From JALORV01 sp963769745 (GTDB taxonomy: Bacteria; Pseudomonadota; Gammaproteobacteria; Burkholderiales; Burkholderiaceae_F): DNA of 64,000 nt. Below are positions 49,563 to 58,186 of the stretch, in pieces (the first letter of the stretch is position 1; each line of letters opens with the position of its first letter). The DNA lies in the NCBI GenBank assembly GCA_963769745.1, contig CAVYNB010000029.1, positions 124,001 to 188,000 on the forward strand, in the 5' to 3' direction. The position numbers and the translations under genes were made by a program. A model generated the notes under the pieces. That model saw only the letters and a program-made list of their open reading frames with translations, was not told the DNA's origin and did no database searches.

Positions 49563-51564
49563 TTAGGCGTCGCGGATGTGCTTGAGCGCCTGCGCCGCCG
49601 ACTCGTAGATGTGCGGCGCAACGCCGCGCTGCTTCAGCGCCTTGCCGAGCTTGGCGCGCAGGAACCCTGAGGTCGTGTAGCGGCTGACTCCGAAGTAGTA
49701 GTGATCGACGAGCTGGCGGACCATCGCCGCGTACTCGTCGGCCACCTCGGGCGCCAGGTCGAAGTGGTCGTAGTTGACGATGCCGTAGACCTTGTGGCCG
49801 ATCTCGTCGAGGCGACGCTTGATTTCGGCATGGACGGCCGCGACGTCGGCCGAGTTACGCACCGACAAGCGCTCAAAGTTGAGGAACAGCACGTTGTGCT
49901 CCTCGTCGTAGGACACACGCTGCGCGAGAGGAATCGCCAGCATCCGCTCGCGCAGGTTCATCGGTTCGTCGGCGAAGATGGCCGGGTCCATCGTCACGGG
50001 GTCGCGTGAAATGACCGGCCTGAAGTCCATGCGCGCCAGGATGTCGCGTTCGATGTCCACGCCCGGCGCCACTTCTGTCAGCTCGAGTCCCGTTTCGCCG
50101 AGACGGAACACGCAGCGCTCGGTGATGTAGAGCACCGGCTGTCCGCGCCGGTGCGCCTCGGCGCCGGAAAACGTGCGGTGCTCGACCTGCTGGACGAACT
50201 TCTTCGGGCCGATGTCGTTCAGCAGCACCAGTTTGCCGTGATCGACGCGAACCTGAAGGTCGCCGGCGGTGAACGTACCGACGAACACCACGCGCTTGGC
50301 CGACTGCGAAATGTTGATGAAGCCGCCGGCACCCGCGAGCCGCGGCCCGAACTTGCTGACGTTGAGGTTGCCTTCGCGGTCGGCCTGCGCCAGCCCGAGG
50401 AAGGCCAGATCGAGTCCGCCGCCGTCGTAGAAGTCGAACTGATAGGGCTGGTCGATGATCGCCTGCGTGTTGACTGCCGCGCCGAAGTTGAGTCCCGCCG
50501 CCGGAATGCCACCGACCACACCCGGTTCTGCCGTCAGCGTCAGCAGGTCGATGACCTTTTCCTCGGCCGCCACGGCCGACACGCCTTCCGGCATGCCGAT
50601 GCCCAGGTTGACGACGCTGTTGGCCTGCAGCTCGAACGCCGCACGGCGGGCAATGATCTTGCGCTCGCTCATCGGCATCGGTGCGAGCGAGCTGACCGGC
50701 ACGCGAATCTCGCCGGAAAAGCCGGGGTTGTACTGCTCGACGAAGGTCTGCATGTGGTACTCGGGCTTCTCGGCCACCACGATGCAGTCGACCAGCACGC
50801 CGGGTATCTTCACGTGCCGCGGATTCAGCGAACCGCGCTCCGCGATGCGCTCGACCTGCACGATGACGATGCCGCCCGAGTTGCGTGCCGCCATCGCGAT
50901 GGCCAGGGCCTCCAGTGTCAGTGCCTCGCGCTCCATCGTGATGTTTCCGTCAGGATCGGCCGTGGTGCCACGCACGACGCCGACATGGATCGGAAACGCC
51001 TTGTAGAACAGGTACTCCTCGCCGCCGACCGTCATCAGCTCGACCACGTCCTCCGTGGTCCGCTCGTTGATCTTGCCGCCGCCATGACGCGGGTCGACGA
51101 ACGTGCCCAGTCCGATGCGGGACAGGTGACCTGGCTTGTGTCGCAGCGATGTCGCGAAAGAGGTGAGTGATCACCCCTTGCGGCAGGTTGTAGGCCTCGA
51201 TGCGGTTGGCCACCGCCAGCGCCTGCAGCTTCGGTACCAGCCCCCAGTGCCCACCGATCACACGACGTACCAGTCCAGGATGGCCGAGGTGATTGAGCCC
51301 GCGCTCCTTGCCGTCGCCCTGCCCGGCCGCGTAGACCAGGGTCAGCCCTTCGGGCCGGCCAACGCCGTCCGGATCCTTCTCGCTCGACTCGACGAAGCGC
51401 TGCTCGAGCGCAACGGCGATGTTCTCGGGGAAGCCGATGCCGACGAAGCCACTGGTGGCGACCGTATCGCCGTCATGGATCAGCTGCACCGCTTCGCGTG
51501 CGGTGACGATCTTGCCCTTCTCGAAGCTCATGAGCCCCTGCAGCAGCTCGCGCCCGCGCCCCAT
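49563..51564 (-). CDS. Acyl-CoA:acetate/propionate CoA-transferase (YdiF/Pct type), with a +1 frameshift
   Basis: A CoA-transferase with fused alpha and beta halves. The alpha part shows VATSGFVGIGFPENIAVAL and AYNLPQGVITHLFRDIA; after the break come GGGKINERT-like and SRIGLGTFVDP (restored), and the beta part carries the catalytic glutamate in LTAEPGVVGGIPAAG. About 130 residues beyond the usual end form an extra C-terminal region (YDEEHNVLFLNFERLSVRNS). One surplus base near 51134-51143 is removed; total 666 aa. The ATG at 51564 has GGGGAG six bases upstream. Likely role: short-chain fatty acid activation. Confidence 0.85.
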
Positions 51565-51719
51565 TGCCGTCTCCCCTGACGTTTGCCCGACCGCTGATCG
51601 GTTTGTCTGAGCCGGGGAGCTGACTGTAGTCATCCGATTGGACTCTTGTCACGAAACTCATGCTTCCGGCACAGTAATCTTCACTTGTGGGCGTCGTCTC
51701 GCGAAGGTACGGTGGCTCA

Positions 51720-52193
51720 ATGCACCAGAACCGGAAGCGTTTTTCGAGGATGGCACTCCTGCAATCGCTGGGAGCCGGAACCCTTGTTGCCTTGCTCGCC
51801 CCCGGTGCGCTGGCTCAGGTAAAAGTCCAGGCGATTCCGGACTCCGTGCTTCGCCCGTACTCGGTACGCCACGCCGCCGCGGCGCCCGTGGTGGCCGCCC
51901 CGCTTCCCGCGGCACCCTCGTCCGCACCGGCCGCTACTCTGCAGTTGCGCGATTACAGCTGGCTCGGGGGCGCCGTGCAGGTCGAAGCGTCACGAACGAA
52001 CATCGACGGCTCGTACAAACGACCGAAAGTCATCGTCGGACTGCCGTCGGAATCGATGAAGAGCTGGCTGAACTCCGCCGGCTTCCCGACCGAGCAGTGC
52101 CTGCTGCCGATGGTGCGTGCCCGCGCACGCATCAACAACGATGGCGAGGCCAGCGGCGCGTTCTGGCTGTACGCGCGCTGCACTTTCCAGTAG
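51720..52193 (+). CDS. Secreted hypothetical protein
   Basis: A 157-residue protein I do not recognise. A clear signal peptide is present (MALLQSLGAGTLVALLAPGA, cleaved near ALAQ). The mature part starts with an Ala/Pro-rich linker of about 30 residues and then a compact domain with LQLRDYSWLGGAVQVEASRT, two cysteines (EQCLLPM and YARCTFQ) that may form a disulfide, and the C-terminus at the second cysteine. It is divergent from the CoA-transferase and upstream of an SDR gene. Confidence 0.7.
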   Translation: MHQNRKRFSRMALLQSLGAGTLVALLAPGALAQVKVQAIPDSVLRPYSVRHAAAAPVVAAPLPAAPSSAPAATLQLRDYSWLGGAVQVEASRTNIDGSYKRPKVIVGLPSESMKSWLNSAGFPTEQCLLPMVRARARINNDGEASGAFWLYARCTFQ

Positions 52194-52267
52194 TTGCGCC
52201 CCGGCCGTCCACGACGGCTCCTCTACACTTCCCCGGCTCGCATAGGGGCAGTTGAAGGGGATCCGAC

Positions 52268-53032
52268 ATGCAGATCAGCAATCACGTCTTTATCGTCACC
52301 GGCGGGGCGTCCGGACTCGGCGGCGCCGCGTCCCGGATGCTCGCGACGCAAGGTGGCAAGGTCATCATTGCCGACGTCCAGGCCGACCGCGGAGAAGCGC
52401 TGGCGCGCGAACTCGGCGCGAATGCGCGCTACGTCAGGTGTGACGTCTCCAGCGAGGCGGACGGACGGGCTGCGGTCGACGCGGCGCTCGCTCTCGGAAC
52501 CCTGCGTGGCCTCGTCAATTGCGCCGGCATTGCGATCGGCGAAAAGGTCGTCGGCAAGGAAGGCCCGCATGCGCTCGCGTCGTTTGCGCGCGTCATCAAC
52601 ATCAACCTGATCGGCACCTTCAACATGATCCGGCTCGCTGCCGAGGCCATGTCGAAGCAGGAACCGACGGCCGAGGGTGAACGCGGCGTGCTCGTCAACA
52701 CGGCCTCGGTCGCTGCCTTCGACGGCCAGATCGGCCAGGCCGCGTACTCCGCCTCCAAGGGCGGCGTCGTTGGCATGACGCTGCCGATCGCGCGCGATCT
52801 TTCGCGCAGCGGCATCCGCTGTGTGACGATTGCCCCCGGCCTGTTTGCCACGCCGATGCTGCTTGGCATGCCGCAGGACGTTCAGGACTCGCTCGGCAAG
52901 CAGGTGCCGTTTCCCTCGCGCCTGGGCAAGCCGGACGAGTACGCAGCGCTGGTGCGGCACATCGTCGAGAACGTCATGCTCAATGGCGAGACGATCCGTC
53001 TCGACGGCGCGATCCGCATGCAGCCGAAGTAA
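52268..53032 (+). CDS. SDR-family 3-hydroxyacyl-CoA dehydrogenase (17-beta-HSD10-like)
   Basis: A 254-residue short-chain dehydrogenase. NAD binding: FIVTGGASGLGGAASRMLA and IADVQADRG; catalytic residues: Ser in LVNTASVAAFDG and YSASK. The motif APGLFATPMLLGMPQDVQDS and RLGKPDEYAALVRHI match the HSD10 group that oxidises 2-methyl-3-hydroxyacyl-CoA and other hydroxyacyl-CoA. Beta-oxidation or branched amino acid breakdown is likely. Monocistronic or with the ggt gene 27 bases downstream. Confidence 0.85.
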   Translation: MQISNHVFIVTGGASGLGGAASRMLATQGGKVIIADVQADRGEALARELGANARYVRCDVSSEADGRAAVDAALALGTLRGLVNCAGIAIGEKVVGKEGPHALASFARVININLIGTFNMIRLAAEAMSKQEPTAEGERGVLVNTASVAAFDGQIGQAAYSASKGGVVGMTLPIARDLSRSGIRCVTIAPGLFATPMLLGMPQDVQDSLGKQVPFPSRLGKPDEYAALVRHIVENVMLNGETIRLDGAIRMQPK

Positions 53033-53059
53033 GGCGAGCGTCTTCGCACGGAGCTGAAC

Positions 53060-54834
53060 ATGGTGAGGGTGCTCCGACCGATCGCCTGTGGTGCTGTCGC
53101 CCTGCTCGCGGCCTGCGCCACCGCGCCGGAGCGCCCCGCGCAGCCCGAGCCATCGTCGGCGTTTCGCGCCGGGTTGGCGACGACGACGGCCCAGCATCAC
53201 ATGGCTGCCTCGGCGAATCCGCTGGCCACGCAGGCCGGACTGGAGACGCTGCGCGCCGGCGGCAGCGCGGTGGACGCCGCGATCACAATCCAGCTGGTAC
53301 TGGCACTGGTCGAGCCTCAGAGTTCCGGCCTGGGCGGTGGCGCCTTCCTGATGCACTGGGACGGCAAGCGGGTGATCGCCTTCGACGGCCGTGAAACCGC
53401 ACCCATGGCCGTGGATGAGCGACTCTTCCTCAACGCCGACGGCAAGCCGATGGCGTTCTACGACGCCGTCGTCGGCGGACGCTCGGTGGGCACCCCCGGC
53501 GCCGTGCGCCTGCTCGAGTCGGCGCACCGACAGTACGGCAAGCTGCCCTGGGCCCGCCTCTTCGAGCCGGCGATACGGCTGTCGGAGAACGGCTTTGCGA
53601 TGTCGCCGCGCCTGAACCAGTTGCTGGCCGGCGAGAAGTACCTGAAGAGCGACCCGGCGGCCGCCGCGATCTTCTACAACGCCGACGGATCGCCCAAGGC
53701 GGTCGGCACAGTCGTACGCAATCCGCAACTGGCCGCGACCCTGCGTGCGATTGCGGCGGGCGGCGCCGACGCCTTCTATGCGGGGCCGATTGCGGCCGAC
53801 GTCGTACAGGCCGTGCGCACGCATCCGAACGCGGGACGGCTCGCGACTGTCCGACTTCGCCGCTTACCAGCGTCAAGCAGCGCGAACCGGTTTGCACCGA
53901 CTACAAGCGCTGGCGCGTGTGCGGCATGCCGCCGCCGTCGTCGGGGGGCATCGCGGTGGCGCAGATGCTCGGTATCTTCACATCTCGAAATATCGCCGTC
54001 TTCCCGCCGGATGACGCGCCCGCGCTCGAGCCGCGCGCCGAGGCGGTGCATCTCTTCTCGGAGGCGGGTCGGCTGGCCTTCGCCGACCGGGCGCTGTACG
54101 TCGCGGACAGTGACTTCGTGACCGTCAACGTCGCCGGCCTGCTCGATCCCGCGTACCTCAGGCAGCGCGCGCAACTGATCGGTCCACGCAGCATGGGCAC
54201 CGCGCAACCGGGCGTCCCGCCCGGCGCGTCGGTCGCCTGGGCGTCCGATCCCTCGCCGCTGAAGGCCGCCACATCGCACATTTCAGTGGTCGACGGCCAG
54301 GGCAACGCGGTGTCGATGACGACGACGATCGAGGACGTCTTCGGCGCGCGCGTGATGGTGCGCGGCTTCCTGCTGAACAACCAGCTCACCGACTTTTCGT
54401 TCGTGCCGCAGGTCGATGGGCGACCGGTCGCGAATCGCGTGCAGCCGGGCAAGCGCCCGCGCAGTTCGATGGCGCCGACGCTGGTGTTCGATCGCGGCAC
54501 CGGAGCGCTGGTGGCCACTCTGGGCTCGCCCGGCGGCTCGCAGATCATCAGCTACGTCGCCAAGACACTGGTCGGAGTGCTCGACTGGAACCTCGACGTC
54601 CAGCAGGCCATCGCGCTGCCCAATTTCGGCTCGCGCAACGGGCCGACCGAAGTCGAGAAGGGGCGCATCAGCGCAGCGGTGATCGACGGCCTGAAGGCGC
54701 GTGGCCATGACGTGCGCGAGATCGACATGGCGAGCGGTCTGCAGGGCATCGTGCGGGTGCGCCTGCCCGACGGACGCCTCGGCTGGGCCGGTGGAGCCGA
54801 CCCTCGCCGCGAAGGGGTCGCCCTCGGGGACTGA
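53060..54834 (+). CDS. ggt: Gamma-glutamyltransferase, lipoprotein, with two +1 frameshifts
   Basis: Cleaves gamma-glutamyl bonds of glutathione and related peptides. The signal ends with LLAAC, a lipobox, so the enzyme should be a lipoprotein. N-terminal subunit: HHMAASANPLATQAGLETL, SSGLGGGAFLMHWDG, FDGRETAP. The autocatalytic site is KAATSHISVVDGQGNAVSM with the nucleophile threonine; then PSSGGI and GSPGGSQI. Surplus bases near 53845-53851 and 53874-53882 break it into three frames; corrected length is 590 aa. The second residue after the nucleophile is Ser rather than Thr, a conservative variant. Confidence 0.88.
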
Positions 54835-54899
54835 GCCCTTTGCTCGCCGCACGTTGCTAGACTCATCCTCCCCTCCAACGAACCACAGGACGACGCGCC

Positions 54900-55406
54900 A
54901 TGACGATCAAGGTCGGAGACAAGCTGCCGGACGGCGAACTGCAGGAATTCATCGAGGTCGAGACCGCGGGCTGTTCACTCGGCCCGAACACCTTCAAGGT
55001 GGGCGATCTCGTCAAGGGTAAGAAGATTGCCGTGTTCGGCCTGCCCGGTGCGTATACGCCCACCTGTTCCGCCAAGCACGTCCCAGGCTATGTCGCGATG
55101 TACGACCAGCTGAAGGCCAAGGGCGTGGACGAGATCTGGTGCATATCGGTCAACGATGCGTTCGTGATGGGCGCCTGGGGCCGCGACCAGAAGGTGGCCG
55201 GCAAGGTGCGCATGCTGGCCGACGGTTCGGCGGACTACACGAAGAAGCTCGGGCTCGAACTCGACCTGACCGCGCGCGGCATGGGCGTGCGCTGCCAGCG
55301 TTTTTCGATGCTGGTGCAGGATGGCGTCGTCAAGACGCTGAACATCGAAGGCCCCGGCAAGTTCGAGGTCAGCGACGCCGGCACGATGCTGAAGCAGGTC
55401 GGCTGA
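54900..55406 (+). CDS. Peroxiredoxin (Prx5/AhpE-like, redoxin family)
   Basis: A 168-residue thiol peroxidase. The active-site block is FGLPGAYTPTCSAKHVPGY with the peroxidatic cysteine, the Prx5 pattern; a second cysteine is in RCQRFSMLV. It detoxifies peroxides with a thiol donor, probably glutathione or glutaredoxin. It follows ggt by 65 bases and converges with murJ; between them lies a 14-base palindrome (55410-55423). Confidence 0.93.
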   Translation: MTIKVGDKLPDGELQEFIEVETAGCSLGPNTFKVGDLVKGKKIAVFGLPGAYTPTCSAKHVPGYVAMYDQLKAKGVDEIWCISVNDAFVMGAWGRDQKVAGKVRMLADGSADYTKKLGLELDLTARGMGVRCQRFSMLVQDGVVKTLNIEGPGKFEVSDAGTMLKQVG

Positions 55407-55433
55407 ACGCGAGTCCGGACTCGAAGGCGCGGT

Positions 55434-56984
55434 TCATCGCGCCTCCTCGGGTCGAAAATCGCGCAGGCGGAATCCGAGGGCGAAGAGCACCGCGAAGTAC
55501 AGACCGGCGGCGACGGCGATCATCGTGCCCAGCAGTCCCGCTCGCAGCCACGGCGAGGCCTGCAGCGCGGTCCAGTCGATCGGGCGTTGCGCCCACCACA
55601 GCGCACCGCCCAGTACCAGCAGCGCGATGGCCAGTCGCAACACGAACCCGCTCCAGCCGGCGCGCGCGGTATACACACCGCGGCGCTTGAGACCGACATA
55701 TAGCGCCACCGCATTGGCGCACGCCCCCAGGCTGACCGACAAGGCCAGCCCGGCATGGGCAAATAGCGGGACGAGCACGAGGTTCGCGAGCTGCGTGGCG
55801 ATCAGGACCGTGACTGCAATCTTTACCGGCGTGCGGATGTCTTTCTGCGCGTAGAAGCCCGGTGCCAGGATCTTGACCGCGATCAGCCCGATCAGGCCGA
55901 CCGCATAGCCGATGACTGCGATCGAGGTCTGGTGCACGTCGTGCGCGGTGAACTCGCGCCCCTGAAACAGCACGGACACGATCCCTTCGGCGAGCAGGCC
56001 GAGGCCCAATGCCGCCGGCAGCGCCAGCAGGAAGATCAGCCGCAGCCCCCAGTCGAGCAGCCGCGAATAGTCGTCAGTGCGCTTCTCGGCAAACGCAGAC
56101 GAGAGGCTGGGCAAGAGGATCGTCCCGAGGGCGACCCCGACGAGCGCTGTCGGAAACTCCATCAGCCGGTCGGCGAACGCCAGCCAGGTCACGCTGCCGG
56201 TCGTCAGGTGCGAGGCAATGTTGGTGTTGATGATGATGGACAGCTGCGCGACGGACACCGCGAAAATGGCGGGCAGCATCAAACCGGCGACACGCCGCAC
56301 GTCAGGATCCGCGAATGCGCTGCGCGGCATCCCGATGCGCAGGCGCAGGCCGGCGCGCCGCAGCGCGGCCCACTGCAGGCCGAGTTGCAGCGCGCCGCCG
56401 ATCAGCACGGCAAAGGCGAGCGCCATGATCGGTTGCGACAGGCGCGGCGCGAGCCACAGGGCGCAGCCGATGAACGCCAGGTTGAGCAGCACCGGAGTGA
56501 ACGCCGGCACGGCAAAGCGCTTGTAGGTATTGAGCACGCCCGCCGCCAGCGCAACCAGCGACATGAACAGGATGTACGGGAACATCCAGCGCGTCATGAC
56601 GGTCGCCAGATCGAAGGTCGCCGGGTCGCGCGCCAGACCCGAAGCAATCAGCCAGACCAGCACCGGCGCTCCGACGACGCCCAGTATCGACACCATCAGC
56701 AGAACCCAGAAGAGCGCGCTCGCGACATGGCCGGCAAATGCCGTGGTCTGCGGCTCGTCGCCGCGGGAGCGGACATCGGCCAGCATCGGTACGAACGCCT
56801 GCTGGAAGGCTCCTTCGCCGAACAGGCGACGCAGCAGGTTCGGCAGGCGAAAGGCGACGTTGAACGCGTCGGTTTCCGCGCTCGCGCCGAACAGGCGCGA
56901 GATCAGCATGTCGCGGATCAGGCCGGTGACGCGTGACAGCAGCGTGAAGCTGCTGACTGTCGCAAGGGCACGAAAGAGATTCAC
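55434..56984 (-). CDS. murJ: Lipid II flippase MurJ
   Basis: Moves lipid II across the inner membrane for peptidoglycan synthesis; essential. The 516-residue protein is predicted to have 13-14 membrane helices, with FTLLSRVTGLIRDMLISRLF, AETDAFNVAFRLPNLLRRLF and EGAFQQAFVP at the N-terminus. The GTG at 56984 gives the family-typical start (M)NLFRALATVSSF; no good ribosome site precedes it. It is divergent from rpsT, the usual neighbour. Confidence 0.95.
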   Translation of the reverse strand: MNLFRALATVSSFTLLSRVTGLIRDMLISRLFGASAETDAFNVAFRLPNLLRRLFGEGAFQQAFVPMLADVRSRGDEPQTTAFAGHVASALFWVLLMVSILGVVGAPVLVWLIASGLARDPATFDLATVMTRWMFPYILFMSLVALAAGVLNTYKRFAVPAFTPVLLNLAFIGCALWLAPRLSQPIMALAFAVLIGGALQLGLQWAALRRAGLRLRIGMPRSAFADPDVRRVAGLMLPAIFAVSVAQLSIIINTNIASHLTTGSVTWLAFADRLMEFPTALVGVALGTILLPSLSSAFAEKRTDDYSRLLDWGLRLIFLLALPAALGLGLLAEGIVSVLFQGREFTAHDVHQTSIAVIGYAVGLIGLIAVKILAPGFYAQKDIRTPVKIAVTVLIATQLANLVLVPLFAHAGLALSVSLGACANAVALYVGLKRRGVYTARAGWSGFVLRLAIALLVLGGALWWAQRPIDWTALQASPWLRAGLLGTMIAVAAGLYFAVLFALGFRLRDFRPEEAR

Positions 56985-57060
56985 TGCGCGGGATTGTGCC
57001 GGCAAGCGGGGGCGGCGGCGGGACCTGTCCACCGTCTACCGATCGGAAACCGTGGGCGAA

Positions 57061-57089
57061 TTGTTGGTAAACGGTTGATTTGATATAGT
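57061..57089 (+). promoter_or_regulatory. Sigma-70 promoter of rpsT
   Basis: -35 TTGTTG (57061-57066), 17-base spacer and extended -10 TGA-TATAGT (57081-57089). About 145 bases of leader precede rpsT, a length that would allow S20 autoregulation. Confidence 0.6.
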
Positions 57090-57234
57090 TTAGGGCTTTC
57101 CGCGACGGCTCCGGCGGAAATGACTCGCCGAGATGCTCCGTGAACAGAGGCGGGGTCAGCGCGAATACAGATACGAAAGACCGGACGGGGCGCTCCGAAT
57201 GGATCCCGCCTGACGGATAAATACAGGAACTTAG

Positions 57235-57498
57235 ATGGCAAACAGCAAGCAAGCCCGCAAGCGCGCACGTCAGTCGACCGCTCGCAATGCACAGAATGCA
57301 TCGCAGCGCTCACGCGTGCGCACCGCAGTCAAATCGGTCCGCAAGGCGATCGCGGCCGGCGACAAGAAAGCCGCGCTCGACGTGCTCGGCACGGCGACCA
57401 GCGTGATCGATTCGATCGCCGACAAGAACGTCATTCACAAGAACACGGCGGCTCGCAACAAGAGCCGTCTGGCGGCTGCGATCAAGTCGATGGCCTGA
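57235..57498 (+). CDS. rpsT: 30S ribosomal protein S20
   Basis: An 87-residue basic protein: MANSKQARKRARQSTARNAQ, RTAVKSVRKAI and KNTAARNKSRLAAAIKSM match S20. AGGAAC lies upstream of the ATG. It is divergent from murJ and converges with the DUF3579 gene; a GC hairpin without a U-tract follows. Confidence 0.97.
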   Translation: MANSKQARKRARQSTARNAQNASQRSRVRTAVKSVRKAIAAGDKKAALDVLGTATSVIDSIADKNVIHKNTAARNKSRLAAAIKSMA

Positions 57499-57613
57499 GG
57501 GTCCCGGTCGGCCGGGGCGGCCGTTCGCGCCGCCCACGGTCGGCAATGCACTTCAGTGCTGGCCCCAGTCCTTCCGGGCCACGCAACGGAAGTCCACCCA
57601 AGCTCGATGCCGG

Positions 57614-57949
57614 TCAGTCAGCGCCGGGTATCGAACACCCTTCGTAAACTGGCAGGTCGTTGTCGTGAGCAAAGCTCATGACGAAGTCAAATGCCATGCG
57701 CTCAAGGTCGCGCAGGCGTTCGTCGACCACCACGCACTTCACTCCACCGATCAGCGTCGGCCGCACATACGGCGAGTAGCCGATGTAGGCATCGCGGCCC
57801 GAGGCGATGCCGCCCGGCCGGTAGCACGACATCACTCCGCAAAGGCGTTCGGCCCAGTCGCTCGGCCTGAACGGCCGCCCGGCCGAAGTCATGCCGTGGA
57901 TGAAGAACTCGCGAGGTTTGGGCGCGGCGGGGGTGGGCGGCTCTGACAA
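57614..57949 (-). CDS. DUF3579 family protein
   Basis: A 111-residue protein restricted largely to betaproteobacteria: FFIHGMTSAGRPFRPSDWAE, RLCGVMSCYRPGG, YSPYVRPTLIGGVKCVVVDE and ERMAFDFVMSFAHDNDL. Function unknown. I start at the TTG at 57949, preceded by GGAG six bases upstream; the longer frame upstream lies antisense to the decarboxylase gene. Its neighbours rpsT-murJ on one side and argD-argF on the other form the conserved betaproteobacterial setting. Confidence 0.85.
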   Translation of the reverse strand: MSEPPTPAAPKPREFFIHGMTSAGRPFRPSDWAERLCGVMSCYRPGGIASGRDAYIGYSPYVRPTLIGGVKCVVVDERLRDLERMAFDFVMSFAHDNDLPVYEGCSIPGAD

Positions 57950-58117
57950 GGCTTGCTCCGTACCGCGGCAGACAGTCGCGTCGCCGACGGAACGCGAGCG
58001 CGATTTTATCCGAGCACGGCGTTGCGCCCGGTAACGTCCCGGCGGCGCAACGAGGCGCTGCGCCCTTCGACGTGCACGGTCTCGTTCACGGTTATCGCCT
58101 CCAGGCGGCTGGGTTAC

Positions 58118-58146
58118 TTGCATTTGCCCATCAATTGCCGCATAAA
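58118..58146 (+). promoter_or_regulatory. Possible promoter of the decarboxylase gene
   Basis: -35 TTGCAT (58118-58123), 17-base spacer, -10 CATAAA (58141-58146), about 35 bases upstream of the chosen start codon. Confidence 0.35.
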
Positions 58147-58186
58147 GCGGCCCTTCGTCCGCCCTTCCATCCCGCCGCCCGCCCGC

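Noticed and set aside
55410..55423. A 14-base palindrome between the peroxiredoxin and murJ genes as a terminator
   Set aside because: It is a perfect palindrome without loop or U-tract, so it cannot be supported as a terminator from sequence alone.
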